NCBI GenBank assembly: GCA_018823905.1
Contig: JAHJHL010000159.1
Span: 1-64,000 of the forward strand
Direction of reading: 5' to 3'
DNA: 64,000 bases
DNA from: Alphaproteobacteria bacterium
GTDB taxonomy: Bacteria > Pseudomonadota > Alphaproteobacteria > Sphingomonadales > Sphingomonadaceae
The position numbers and the translations under genes were made by a program. Shown in pieces: positions 52,597 to 61,179 of this stretch. The notes under the pieces are model-generated. The model did not search any database. It was not told where the DNA came from and worked only from the letters and a program-made list of their open reading frames with translations. Every line of letters begins with the position of its first letter. Position 1 is the stretch's first letter.

Positions 52597-53079
52597 ATGA
52601 TGAAGGCGCTGACCAAGACGACCGTATCGGCGAACGCTGCCACGGTCGAAAAGAAATGGGTGCTGATCGACGCCGAGGGTCTCGTTGTGGGCCGCGTTGC
52701 ATCGATCATCGCCAGCATCCTGCGCGGCAAGCATAAGCCGAGCTTTACCCCCCACGTCGATTGCGGTGACAATGTCATTGTCATCAACGCAGAGAAGGTG
52801 GCGTTCACCGGCAAGAAATTGCAGGACAAGCGGTACTACAAGCACACCGGCTATGCCGGCGGCATCAAGGAAACCAGCCCCGCGAAGATCCTCGAAGGCC
52901 GTTTCCCCGAGCGCGTGCTCGAAAAGGCCATCGAACGCATGATCCCGCGTGGTCCGCTCGGCCGCCAGCAGATGCGCAACCTGCGCATTTTCGCCGGCAG
53001 CGAACATCCGCATGAAGGGCAGAGCCCCGAAGTGATCGACGTCGCGTCGATGAACCGCAAGAACAAGGTGGGTGCATAA
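52597..53079 (+). CDS. rplM: 50S ribosomal protein L13
   Basis: L13 is an early-assembly protein of the large subunit. The 160-residue protein starts [21 protein letters not shown]; the second ATG (52600) is also possible. AAGGAG six bases upstream supports 52597. Typical segments are [15 protein letters not shown] and [20 protein letters not shown]. It overlaps rpsI by one base (TAATG), the usual L13-S9 operon. Confidence 0.97.
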   Translation: MMKALTKTTVSANAATVEKKWVLIDAEGLVVGRVASIIASILRGKHKPSFTPHVDCGDNVIVINAEKVAFTGKKLQDKRYYKHTGYAGGIKETSPAKILEGRFPERVLEKAIERMIPRGPLGRQQMRNLRIFAGSEHPHEGQSPEVIDVASMNRKNKVGA

Positions 53080-53576
53080 TGGCTGACGAACAGACCATGA
53101 CCGATCTCAAGGACCTCGGCGGCGCCGTTGAAGGCACTGTCGCAGCTCCGGTCTCGACCACGCCGCTGCGTGAGAAGATCGTCGATAAGCAGGGCCGCGC
53201 TTATGCGACCGGTCGCCGCAAGGACGCGGTTGCCCGCGTGTGGCTGAAGCCCGGCACGGGCAAGATCACGATCAACGGCCGCGACCAGGAAGTGTATTTC
53301 GCACGTCCGACGCTGCGCCTCGTGATCAACCAGCCCTTCGGCCTGACCGATCGCATCGGCAGCTATGACATTGTCGCTACCGTCAAGGGCGGCGGCCTTT
53401 CGGGCCAGGCGGGCGCCGTGCTGCATGGTATCTCGCAGGCGTTGACCCGCATGGAACCTGCGCTGCGCGGCGTCGTCAAGACCGCCGGCTTCCTGACTCG
53501 CGACAGCCGCACCGTCGAGCGTAAGAAGTACGGCAAGGCCAAGGCCCGCCGCAGCTTCCAGTTCTCGAAGCGTTAA
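53079..53576 (+). CDS. rpsI: 30S ribosomal protein S9
   Basis: S9 sits at the decoding-site side of the small subunit with its C-terminal tail reaching the P-site tRNA. The 165-residue protein has an N-terminal extension typical of alphaproteobacteria, then [19 protein letters not shown] and the conserved C-terminal [17 protein letters not shown] ending in the functional Lys-Arg. A rho-independent terminator follows at 53613-53641. Confidence 0.97.
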   Translation: MADEQTMTDLKDLGGAVEGTVAAPVSTTPLREKIVDKQGRAYATGRRKDAVARVWLKPGTGKITINGRDQEVYFARPTLRLVINQPFGLTDRIGSYDIVATVKGGGLSGQAGAVLHGISQALTRMEPALRGVVKTAGFLTRDSRTVERKKYGKAKARRSFQFSKR

Positions 53577-53612
53577 ACGACTTTCCTCGATCGACGGATC
53601 GGGAAACGGGAA

Positions 53613-53641
53613 GGGCGGTCCAGCGATGGACCGCCCTTTTT
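53613..53641 (+). terminator. Rho-independent terminator of rplM-rpsI
   Basis: A perfect 10-bp stem GGGCGGTCCA/TGGACCGCCC with loop GCGA is followed by five T. It lies 37 bases after the rpsI stop, in the right orientation to end the ribosomal operon. Confidence 0.92.
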
Positions 53642-53723
53642 GCATGGCGCGGCGATGGCGGTAGGATGCAACATCCGGGTCGCGGGCAGCGTTGCGGATA
53701 CTCCAGTATGAAAGGATTATCCC

Positions 53724-54284
53724 ATGGCAAACGCCGAGCCGCTCGTCTCGCACCGCATTCTCATCATGGCCACCGACGGCTTCGAGCAATCCGAACTTGA
53801 GGTGCCGCTTGAACGGCTCCAGGTGGTGGGCGCAGAGGTCGACATCGCGTCGCTCAAATCGGGCGACATTACCGGCTGGGACGGCGATGATTGGGGCGAC
53901 GACGTCGAGGTCGATCTGAAGATCAGCGACGTCAAAATCGATGATTATGCCGCGCTCGTGCTGCCCGGCGGTCAGATCAACCCGGACTTATTGCGCGTCG
54001 ATGATGCCGCGGTCGCGCTAATCCGCGACTTCGACGCCGCGGGCAAACCCGTCGCCGCTATATGCCACGCGCCTTGGCTGTTGATTGAGGCGGGGCTGGC
54101 CAAGGGCAAGCGCCTGACCAGTTACAAGTCGATCCGCACCGACGTGACAAACGCGGGCGCCGATTTTGTTGACGAAGCGGTCGTGGTCGATGGCAATATC
54201 ATTACTAGCCGCTGTCCCGACGATCTCCCCGCCTTTTGCGATGCGATCATCAAAGCTGTCGCTGAGAGTCGGGTTGAAGCCTAG
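53724..54284 (+). CDS. DJ-1/PfpI family protein (YhbO-like)
   Basis: The 186-residue protein belongs to the DJ-1/PfpI superfamily, with Cys114 in AAICHAPWLL as the nucleophilic-elbow cysteine and a Glu at about residue 24. Members act as stress-response glyoxalases/deglycases or have unclear function. It starts after the ribosomal operon terminator and appears monocistronic. ATG 53724 follows AAAGGATT. Confidence 0.9.
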   Translation: MANAEPLVSHRILIMATDGFEQSELEVPLERLQVVGAEVDIASLKSGDITGWDGDDWGDDVEVDLKISDVKIDDYAALVLPGGQINPDLLRVDDAAVALIRDFDAAGKPVAAICHAPWLLIEAGLAKGKRLTSYKSIRTDVTNAGADFVDEAVVVDGNIITSRCPDDLPAFCDAIIKAVAESRVEA

Positions 54285-54295
54285 TTAATCGAGCG

Positions 54296-55336
54296 TCAGA
54301 GTAAATCCAGACTCCCCAGCGCCAGCGCCTGCCGCGCTGGCCGCTCGGCCATCACCGCAAACATTTCGTCACCGCGGTCGGTGCGCTCGACGTTCATCGA
54401 TGCAAAGACGGCCATGAAATAGCCGCTGAGCGCGCCGACGCGGTAATCGTCCCATAGCGCCGCCGCGTCTGGCTCGACGCCCCGCGCTGTCAATGCCGCC
54501 AGCCAATGATCGAAAGCCGGACGGTCGGCGGCGGCGCGCTCGAACGGGTCGGCGATGCTGGTGCCGACCAGATAGGCAAGGTCTGTCGCCCCGCTGCCGC
54601 GCCCCAGCGTCTGCCAGTCGACGAGCCAGCAGGCATCGCCATCGGGGGCGAACAGGATATTGTCGATGCGAAGGTCGCCATGGACCAGCGTCCGTGCCGC
54701 GGGTTCGCGCGACAGATAGGCGTCGAGGCTGGCGACAATGCCCGCACCGACGTCGAGAATTTCGGGCGCGAGGCGCGCGGCATAACGCTCGCGAAATCCC
54801 AGATAGAGCTGCGGGAACAGTGCGCGGACCAAGTCGCCATTGTCGCGTGCAAGCCAAGGCAGCTGCGCGAGGCGCGGATCGTTCCAGAGGTAGGCATGGA
54901 GAGTGGCCGCCGCTTCGATGCACGGCACGAGACCGGTGAGGCCAAGCCCCGCAAGTTGGTCGCCCTGCCGCGCCGGGGCGAGGTCGGACAGGATCAGGAT
55001 GAAGTCGACCTCGTCTTCGGCAATCTCCGAATGGTGGCAGCGCGGTGCCGGAACCCCGCTCGCGGCGGCGAGCTCGCGGTACCAGCTGACCTCTTTGACA
55101 TAGGTGCCGGTGAGCTTGGCAATGTTGCGGCTCGCCTCGTCATGGCTCGGGCATTTGGCGATGACGGTCGCGGGGGCGTCGGTCCCGGCCTGCCAGCCGA
55201 GCATCAGGCGGTAGCTGTCGCACATCTGGCCAGTGCCGACCTGGGTCGCGGTGAAACCCTTGAGCCGTCCCGACTGCCCAAGCACGGCGCCGAGCCAGTC
55301 GGCGCTGATCGCCTCGGGCGAGGTCGGAAAGCTCAT
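54296..55336 (-). CDS. Aminoglycoside phosphotransferase-fold (ecdysteroid-kinase-like) protein
   Basis: The 346-residue protein has the APH/choline-kinase fold with the catalytic loop HGDLRIDNILF and the metal-binding VDWQTLGRG. The substrate is unknown; such proteins can phosphorylate sterols, CoA-linked or small metabolites. ATG 55336 overlaps the upstream gene stop (ATGA), so it is coupled to the 362-residue gene at 55333, which is the first in this two-gene unit. Confidence 0.85.
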   Translation of the reverse strand: MSFPTSPEAISADWLGAVLGQSGRLKGFTATQVGTGQMCDSYRLMLGWQAGTDAPATVIAKCPSHDEASRNIAKLTGTYVKEVSWYRELAAASGVPAPRCHHSEIAEDEVDFILILSDLAPARQGDQLAGLGLTGLVPCIEAAATLHAYLWNDPRLAQLPWLARDNGDLVRALFPQLYLGFRERYAARLAPEILDVGAGIVASLDAYLSREPAARTLVHGDLRIDNILFAPDGDACWLVDWQTLGRGSGATDLAYLVGTSIADPFERAAADRPAFDHWLAALTARGVEPDAAALWDDYRVGALSGYFMAVFASMNVERTDRGDEMFAVMAERPARQALALGSLDLL

Positions 55337-56421
55337 GCGGCGGGGTCCATCAGCCCGGTTAGGCCCGTCGGCGCGTGCGGGCCGACGAACAATTGTTCGA
55401 GCACACCGATGCCGACATCGGTGCGGTCGCCGTCGTTCAGCTCGGCGCGGACCAGCGCTTGCACGTGCATTGCCAGCGGATTGCCCCACGCCCGTTCGGC
55501 TTCGGACAGGCTGTCGTGTGCGACCTCCAATTCGCCATGATCGAAGCCATGACCCCAGACGGGGTGCGTATAGCCGAGCCCGCTCATCGCGAATAATGGC
55601 CCGCTCGGGGCAAGGGTCAAACGCGTGCTGCCATCAAAATCGGCGGTCAACCCGGTCAGGCGCCGCGTTCCCGGCTGCCATTCGGCGGCAAAGGCCGGAT
55701 CGGCGAAATGGCGTTCAGCACCGTTGCCGCTCACCAGCACCGCGCGGCGATTCCACGCGCTGCCCTCGCCATCGTCATTGCTGTGAAAAAATAGCGAGCG
55801 ATCGGCGAAATTGCATGGCGTCCACAGCCAGAAGAACTGGTGGAAATTGCCTTGCGGTGGCGGTTGCGGTTCGGCGGCGCCGACCGGGCGAATGCCCCAG
55901 CTGCGGTCGCGGGTTCCGGCCCAGTCGGCGCCAAACTCTATCCGCTGCCCATCGGCTGCCAGCCAGCCCGACCAATAGCCGTTCTGGGTCATCCGCGTGT
56001 AATCCATGAACAGCCGCGTGCCGTTGCGGCGGGTGAAGCGGGGTTCCTCGATGGGAAAATGGCGCGCGGTGAAACACAGCTCGCCGGTGAGCGGGCCGTC
56101 GTTTGCGACCACGGTCAGCGTCAACCGCTCGAGCGGTTCGTCGATGCGGATCGTAATGGGACCGACCGCCAGATCGAGCCGCTCGCCCGCCGAGCGGCGG
56201 CTGGCGCGGAGGTTATGCTGCACCCCGTCGATCAGCACGCAGAACGCCGCATCGACGATCCCGAGCTGTGGATAAAATCCCATTGCAGCAGCGAAAAACA
56301 CCGATCCATCGGGCGCATAGCCGTTGAAGAAATAGCGGTCGTAGAAATTGCGGTCGGTGCCCGCGAACGCGATCGGCTCGGCGCTCTGGTGCAGCGGGAA
56401 ATCGTCGCCCTTGGTTAGCAT
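55333..56421 (-). CDS. Hypothetical protein coupled to the phosphotransferase (lipocalin-like two-domain)
   Basis: The 362-residue protein starts MLTKGDDFPLHQSAEPIAF and contains DRNFYDRYFFNGYAPDGSVF and later GIRPVG ... FFWLWTPCNF. It looks like two beta-rich domains of the kind seen in the DUF7064/7065 group, which are often encoded beside phosphotransferase genes; that assignment is from memory. No catalytic motif is obvious. Coupled to the phosphotransferase gene by a four-base overlap. Confidence 0.7.
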   Translation of the reverse strand: MLTKGDDFPLHQSAEPIAFAGTDRNFYDRYFFNGYAPDGSVFFAAAMGFYPQLGIVDAAFCVLIDGVQHNLRASRRSAGERLDLAVGPITIRIDEPLERLTLTVVANDGPLTGELCFTARHFPIEEPRFTRRNGTRLFMDYTRMTQNGYWSGWLAADGQRIEFGADWAGTRDRSWGIRPVGAAEPQPPPQGNFHQFFWLWTPCNFADRSLFFHSNDDGEGSAWNRRAVLVSGNGAERHFADPAFAAEWQPGTRRLTGLTADFDGSTRLTLAPSGPLFAMSGLGYTHPVWGHGFDHGELEVAHDSLSEAERAWGNPLAMHVQALVRAELNDGDRTDVGIGVLEQLFVGPHAPTGLTGLMDPAA

Positions 56422-56486
56422 CGTCGTTCCTCATCCCGTTTTTTCTTGCAACCTAACGGGATGGGCAAGGGCGTCAATGGGCGGCG

Positions 56487-57335
56487 TCAATGCACCGGTG
56501 GGTCGACCGGGGGAACGGCGTGGATCGGCGCCACCGGCTCGCCCGGTTGGCGCGGCGGTAGCGCGTCGGTGGGAATGTCGGTGATCTGCATGTCGGGGGT
56601 GGGGACCGCAGCAACGTTGCGGACGCGGACTTCGACCTCGCCATCCTTGATCCGCAGCTCGTTAAAACTTGGCGGGGTCGACCGGATGCGCTGCGACAAG
56701 GTGCCCGCGCCGATCATGCGGATCGGACCCGCGGCGGTCGGAGCGACGAGGTCGAATGCGTCATGAACATGGCCCGTCAGCACCGCGGCGACGCCGCGCG
56801 CCGCCAGCGCTTCCAGCGCGCGCGCGCCGCCGCGGGTTAGGGCGCGCCCTTTCGTCCCGGCCTCGACCAGCGGATGATGCGCGGTGACGAGCGCCGCGGT
56901 GCCACGCGGGAGCGCGTCGATCGCGGTCAGCGTTTTGTCCAATGCATCGCGCGTGACCCAGCCCTTCGACCAGTCGAGCCGCCACTGCGCGCGCGCGGTA
57001 GTCTTGAGCGGCACCACCGCAACATCGGCAAAATCGAGCTCGCGCTCGACCAGCCGCTCGATCCGCCTGATCCGGCGATAGGGCCAGAAAAAGCGCGCGA
57101 ACGGGTTGAAATAGGGCAGATCGTGATTGCCAACCTCGACGGTGACCGGCACGTCAAGCGCCTCGATCCAGTCGCACGCCGCTGCAAACTCGCGGCTACG
57201 GGCGCGCATCGTAAGATCGCCGGTAATCAGCACCGCGTCGGGTTGTTCGCGGCGGACGCATTCGCGGAACCAGTCGAGCGCAGCACGATCCTCGAGTCCG
57301 AAATGCAGGTCGCTGATATGGAACAACCGCGTCAT
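56487..57335 (-). CDS. Calcineurin-like metallophosphoesterase
   Basis: The 282-residue protein has the calcineurin-like dimetal motifs: ISDLHFG at the start, ITGDLT, EVGNHD and the two later His motifs (TAHHPL, LTGHVHDAF). Substrate is unknown: the fold includes phosphodiesterases for nucleotides, lipids and UDP-sugars. It is coupled to the diacylglycerol-kinase-like gene by a four-base overlap at 57332-57335. Confidence 0.9.
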   Translation of the reverse strand: MTRLFHISDLHFGLEDRAALDWFRECVRREQPDAVLITGDLTMRARSREFAAACDWIEALDVPVTVEVGNHDLPYFNPFARFFWPYRRIRRIERLVERELDFADVAVVPLKTTARAQWRLDWSKGWVTRDALDKTLTAIDALPRGTAALVTAHHPLVEAGTKGRALTRGGARALEALAARGVAAVLTGHVHDAFDLVAPTAAGPIRMIGAGTLSQRIRSTPPSFNELRIKDGEVEVRVRNVAAVPTPDMQITDIPTDALPPRQPGEPVAPIHAVPPVDPPVH

Positions 57336-58162
57336 GCCGTCGCGATGAAATCGACCGCGCTGGACCCGAGCGAAAATGTTGCGGGCGACGCCACCTCGTT
57401 CAGTTCGCCATCGAACTCCAGGCTGATCGGCTTCTCGCTCTCCAGCATGATCGTGTCGGCGGTGGTGATCGGCTCGCTCGGCCCGTCACGGAAATCGCCG
57501 CCCAGCCACGCGAGACCGTGGCGCAGCACGTCTCCGGTGCCGTCGGTCAATATGCCGTCGGCGCGGATGCCGGTCGGCGTTGGGGTCAGGATGACCGCCG
57601 GATAGTCTTTACCGTCGGCGCCGACGCGGACGCCAGGGCCGTTCATCATCTCGTCGAGCGCTTCAGGTGCGGCGCGGCTCGCCTCGATGATCCCGTCTTG
57701 CCGCATCGTCTCGCGCACCTCGGCCCAGCGCGTCGCGGGGCCGGCGATGACCGTGATAAAGGCTTCGCGGGCATCGGAGAGGATCGTCGGGATCAGGCTG
57801 CGACGGGCGGTGCTTTGCAAGGCGTCGGTCAAAATCTCCGGCACCGGGCGATCGCCGTGCAGCGCCTTGGACAGCAGGTTGAGCGTCCCGCCGGGCAGCA
57901 CCAGAATCGCGCCGTCCCATCCCGCCGCCTTGGTCGCTGCGGCGTTGATCGTGCCGTCGCCGGTCCACGCCAGCAGCAAGTCGATGCCTTGCCGTTGTAG
58001 TTCGGCGGCATCAGGAATGTCGCCGTCGGGCAGTGCGAACGTGGCTACAAGCGGCGCGCCATTCGCGCGGCAAAGTTCGACGATCTGCTCACGAACGGCT
58101 TCGTCATGGCTGCCGCTCTGAGTGTTGCAGACAAGGGCGGGGCGGGAGAAGGGGCTGGTCAT
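57332..58162 (-). CDS. Diacylglycerol kinase catalytic-domain protein
   Basis: The 276-residue protein has the DAGK/LCB5-type catalytic motifs GDGTINAAATKA and LPGGTLNLLSKAL. It would phosphorylate a lipid such as diacylglycerol or a sphingoid base; in a sphingomonad both are reasonable. It is upstream of, and coupled to, the metallophosphoesterase. Shorter than typical lipid kinases of this family (usually about 300 residues) but motifs are intact. Confidence 0.88.
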   Translation of the reverse strand: MTSPFSRPALVCNTQSGSHDEAVREQIVELCRANGAPLVATFALPDGDIPDAAELQRQGIDLLLAWTGDGTINAAATKAAGWDGAILVLPGGTLNLLSKALHGDRPVPEILTDALQSTARRSLIPTILSDAREAFITVIAGPATRWAEVRETMRQDGIIEASRAAPEALDEMMNGPGVRVGADGKDYPAVILTPTPTGIRADGILTDGTGDVLRHGLAWLGGDFRDGPSEPITTADTIMLESEKPISLEFDGELNEVASPATFSLGSSAVDFIATA

Positions 58163-58266
58163 CGCCCTGTCCTACGCATGAGGACGAAAAAGGTGGCAGG
58201 TTTCGCCTCGGTTGAGCCGACGTCGGCCGCCTTGTTCAACACCGCGTCGCGCGGTAGGGCTCGACA

Positions 58267-59220
58267 ATGACAGCGCAGATTTCCAAAGGACGGCGGGTGC
58301 TCAAGTTTCTGGTGGTGGCCGTCCTGCTCGTGCTGCTGGTCGGCGGCGCGACGCGGATGATCGTCGCGGGCGGGGCGAAATCGCTCAACATCGGCGACCG
58401 GTTGCTCGGCGACAGCGAAGGCGCGACGTTGCAGGTCGCGGGGCAGCCCTATGGCGCTGGGGAGCGCAACAAACTCAACATCTGGGTGCCGACGGGAACC
58501 AAGAAAACCGACAAGCTCCCGGTGCTCGTCTGGCTCTACGGCGGCGGCTGGTACAGCGGTCAACGCGACGATTATGGTTTCGCGGGGCGCGCCTTTGCCA
58601 AACAGGGCTTCATCGTCGTCATCCCCGACTACCGCCTGGTGCCTGAGGGACATTGGCCTGACTTCCTGCAAGACAGCGCTGCGGCAGTCGCATGGACCGA
58701 GAAAAATATCGAAAACTACGGCGGCGATCCGGGTCGCATGGCGCTGGCGGGGCATTCGGCGGGGGCGTATAATTCGCTGATGTTGGCGCTCGACCCGCAG
58801 TGGCTGAAGGCGGCGGGCAGCGATGCGTCGGTCATCCGCGGCGTCTTATCGCTCGCCGGGCCGACCGATTTTTACCCGTTCGAAAAGGGCGGCCGCGCCG
58901 ATGTCGCGATGGGCGACATCCGCCCGGTCGAACAGACGCAGCCGATCACTTTCGTGCGCGCCGATGCCCCGCCGCTGTGGCTCGGTCATGGCACCGCCGA
59001 CACCGTGGTGCGGGTGCGTAACAGCCAGCGACTGGCGGCGGCGATGCACAAGGTTGGCGGTTCGACGACCCTGCGCGAATATGACGGGCTGAGCCACAAT
59101 GACCTGGTCATGGCGCTGACCAAACCGCTGGCGTACAAAGGGCCGATCCTGCCCGAGATGACCGATTTCCTGCGCGGCGTCACCGCGCGCCGTGTCTCGC
59201 CCACGCCACGCGCCGAATGA
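58267..59220 (+). CDS. Alpha/beta hydrolase (carboxylesterase-like)
   Basis: The 317-residue protein has an N-terminal signal anchor (residues about 10-30) and the esterase core: YGGGWYSG oxyanion region, GHSAGAY with the nucleophilic Ser, and the later DGLSHND with His. Likely anchored with its catalytic domain on the periplasmic side. Its stop overlaps the next start by four bases (ATGA at 59217-59220), so it may be the first gene of the locus that follows. Confidence 0.88.
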   Translation: MTAQISKGRRVLKFLVVAVLLVLLVGGATRMIVAGGAKSLNIGDRLLGDSEGATLQVAGQPYGAGERNKLNIWVPTGTKKTDKLPVLVWLYGGGWYSGQRDDYGFAGRAFAKQGFIVVIPDYRLVPEGHWPDFLQDSAAAVAWTEKNIENYGGDPGRMALAGHSAGAYNSLMLALDPQWLKAAGSDASVIRGVLSLAGPTDFYPFEKGGRADVAMGDIRPVEQTQPITFVRADAPPLWLGHGTADTVVRVRNSQRLAAAMHKVGGSTTLREYDGLSHNDLVMALTKPLAYKGPILPEMTDFLRGVTARRVSPTPRAE

Positions 59221-60002
59221 TCCCGGCGATCATTCTCGCGGGCAGCCGCCCCGGCCCCGACCCGTTGCTGACGGGCAGCGGCGTATCGACCAAGGCGCTG
59301 CTGCCGATCGCGGGCCACGCCATGCTGGTCCATGTCGTGACGGCGCTGCGCGCCTCGCCGCTGGTCGGGCGGATCACGATCCTGGCGCAGAACAGCGCCG
59401 AGCTGGCCGCAGAGCCGGGGCTGGCGGATTTCGCCGACCTGCAATTTGAGGATTCGGGGCAAGGGATCAGCAGCTCGCTCGCCGCGGCGCTGCCCGTCGG
59501 AGACGATCCGCTGCTGGTCACGACCGCCGACCATGTGCTGCTCACCCCGACGATGATCGCCGAATTCCTGACCGGTGCAGCCGACAGCGACGTCGCGGTG
59601 GCGATGGTCGAGCGCGCCGTGCTGCTCGCGCGCTATCCGGAATCCAGACGCACCTGGCTGAAGTTCGGAGGCGGCTGGTGGTCGGGGGCGAACCTATTCT
59701 ACCTGCGCGGGCGACGCGTGCTGCCGCTGCTCGATTTCTGGGGACGGATCGAACGCGACCGCAAAAAGGGACTGAAGATCATCGCGGCATTCGGCCCGTG
59801 GCTGCTGATCGGTGCGCTGCTCCGTCTGTTCACGATTCAGCAGGGGGTCGCACGCGCGGGGCTGCGTTTCGGGCTGAAAGCGACGGTTGTGCCGATGTCC
59901 GAGGCCGAAGCGTGCATCGACGCCGACAAACCCGCCGACATCGATCTGATCGAGCGGATATTTGCCGCGCGGGGCCAAGCCGCTATAGGGCCCAAACCAT
60001 GA
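59217..60002 (+). CDS. NTP transferase domain protein (MobA/GlmU-like)
   Basis: The 261-residue protein has an NTP-transferase fold with an atypical opening (AIILAGSRPGPDPLL instead of GGxGxR-type), KALLPIAGHAMLVH, and VTTADHVLL for the metal site. A GT-A-like nucleotidyltransferase, probably activating a phosphorylated alcohol or sugar. Coupled on both sides by ATGA overlaps. A hydrophobic stretch near residues 188-208 (FGPWLLIGALLRLF) may associate with membrane. Confidence 0.8.
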   Translation: MIPAIILAGSRPGPDPLLTGSGVSTKALLPIAGHAMLVHVVTALRASPLVGRITILAQNSAELAAEPGLADFADLQFEDSGQGISSSLAAALPVGDDPLLVTTADHVLLTPTMIAEFLTGAADSDVAVAMVERAVLLARYPESRRTWLKFGGGWWSGANLFYLRGRRVLPLLDFWGRIERDRKKGLKIIAAFGPWLLIGALLRLFTIQQGVARAGLRFGLKATVVPMSEAEACIDADKPADIDLIERIFAARGQAAIGPKP

Positions 60003-60763
60003 CCATCGAAAAAGCCATCATCCTGTCGGCCGGGCAGGGTTCGCGCCTGCTGCCGCTGACCCGCGACATCCCCAAATGCCTGATCGACCTGAACGGTCGC
60101 ACCCTCATTGGGTGGCAGGTTGCGGCGCTCGCCGCCAACGGCATTAAGGACATCGTCGTCGTCACCGGATTTCGGACCGAGCGCGTCGAGGATCATGCGT
60201 TGCAGCTCTATCGCGACACCGGGGTGCGCATCCGCACATTGTTCAATCCCTTCTTCCAGGTCGCCGACAATCTGGGTACCTGCTGGATCGCGCGTGAGGA
60301 AATGGACCGCAATTTCATCATCCTCAACGGCGACACCATCATTTCGGATGAGATCGTCGCGAAGCTGATCGCGGGCGCCAATGAGCCGATCACCGTCACC
60401 GTCGACGTCAAAGCCGACTATGACGACGACGATATGAAGGTGAACCGCGACAGCGAAGGGCGCCTGCATCATATCGGCAAGCGGTTGTTGCCGCCCGACA
60501 CCAACGCCGAATCGATCGGCATGCTGGCGTTTGTCGGCGACGGCCCGTCGATCTTTCGCAACCAGGTCGACCAAATGATGCGCACCCCCGAAGGGGTTGA
60601 GCGCTGGTATCTGCGCGCCATCGACGTCATCGCCAAAGGCAACCGCGTCGGCACCGTATCGATCGAAGGGCTGGAATGGCAGGAAGTCGATTTCCCGCAG
60701 GACGTCGAAGCCGCCGATGTGCTCACCGCCCGGTGGGCGGCGGCGGGACTCTACGCGAAATAA
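59999..60763 (+). CDS. Sugar/choline-phosphate nucleotidyltransferase (LicC-like)
   Basis: The 254-residue enzyme has the classic nucleotidyltransferase start AIILSAGQGSRLLPLTRDIPKCL, a second-metal ILNGDTI and EWQEVDFPQDVEAADV near the end. The layout fits phosphocholine cytidylyltransferase (LicC) and related sugar enzymes. It overlaps the preceding gene by four bases and converges on the HIT gene with a 13-base overlap of coding ends (60751-60763). Confidence 0.85.
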   Translation: MTIEKAIILSAGQGSRLLPLTRDIPKCLIDLNGRTLIGWQVAALAANGIKDIVVVTGFRTERVEDHALQLYRDTGVRIRTLFNPFFQVADNLGTCWIAREEMDRNFIILNGDTIISDEIVAKLIAGANEPITVTVDVKADYDDDDMKVNRDSEGRLHHIGKRLLPPDTNAESIGMLAFVGDGPSIFRNQVDQMMRTPEGVERWYLRAIDVIAKGNRVGTVSIEGLEWQEVDFPQDVEAADVLTARWAAAGLYAK

Positions 60764-61179
60764 GGCTTGAGCCAGTCGGTCAGCGCCGCGACCTGCGCCG
60801 CATCAAGCTTCACCGCCTGCGCCAGATCGGGCTGCCCCGACCAGCCCGCGTCGGCAACGGTCAAGCCCGCGCCCGAGCGTTCGCCGTCGTAGCGCGGCAG
60901 GACATGGAAATGGACGTGCGGGTCGACCATCATAAGCATCAGATAGTTGATCCTGGCATAGCCGACCGCGCTGGTCAGCGCCGCCTCGATCGCCGCGGTC
61001 ACGACCTTGAGCTCGGCATGCGCCGCGGCTGGCAGATCGCCGAACGCCGTCGTGTCGGACTTCGCCGCCAACACCAGCGCGCCGAGCGTCGGCTGTGCGG
61101 GACGCAGCAGCACGACCCAATGATCATATTCGGCGATCAGCGTTGCGGGGTGGCCGAATCTCACAATGGTGTCGTTCAT
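60751..61179 (-). CDS. HIT family protein
   Basis: The 142-residue protein has the histidine-triad motif HVHFHVLPRY, so it should hydrolyse or transfer nucleotidyl groups. Its ATG overlaps the stop of the CDP-alcohol transferase gene (61176-61179), so it is translated from the same transcript. It converges with the nucleotidyltransferase gene over 13 bases. Expected substrates are nucleotide derivatives. Confidence 0.85.
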   Translation of the reverse strand: MNDTIVRFGHPATLIAEYDHWVVLLRPAQPTLGALVLAAKSDTTAFGDLPAAAHAELKVVTAAIEAALTSAVGYARINYLMLMMVDPHVHFHVLPRYDGERSGAGLTVADAGWSGQPDLAQAVKLDAAQVAALTDWLKPYFA

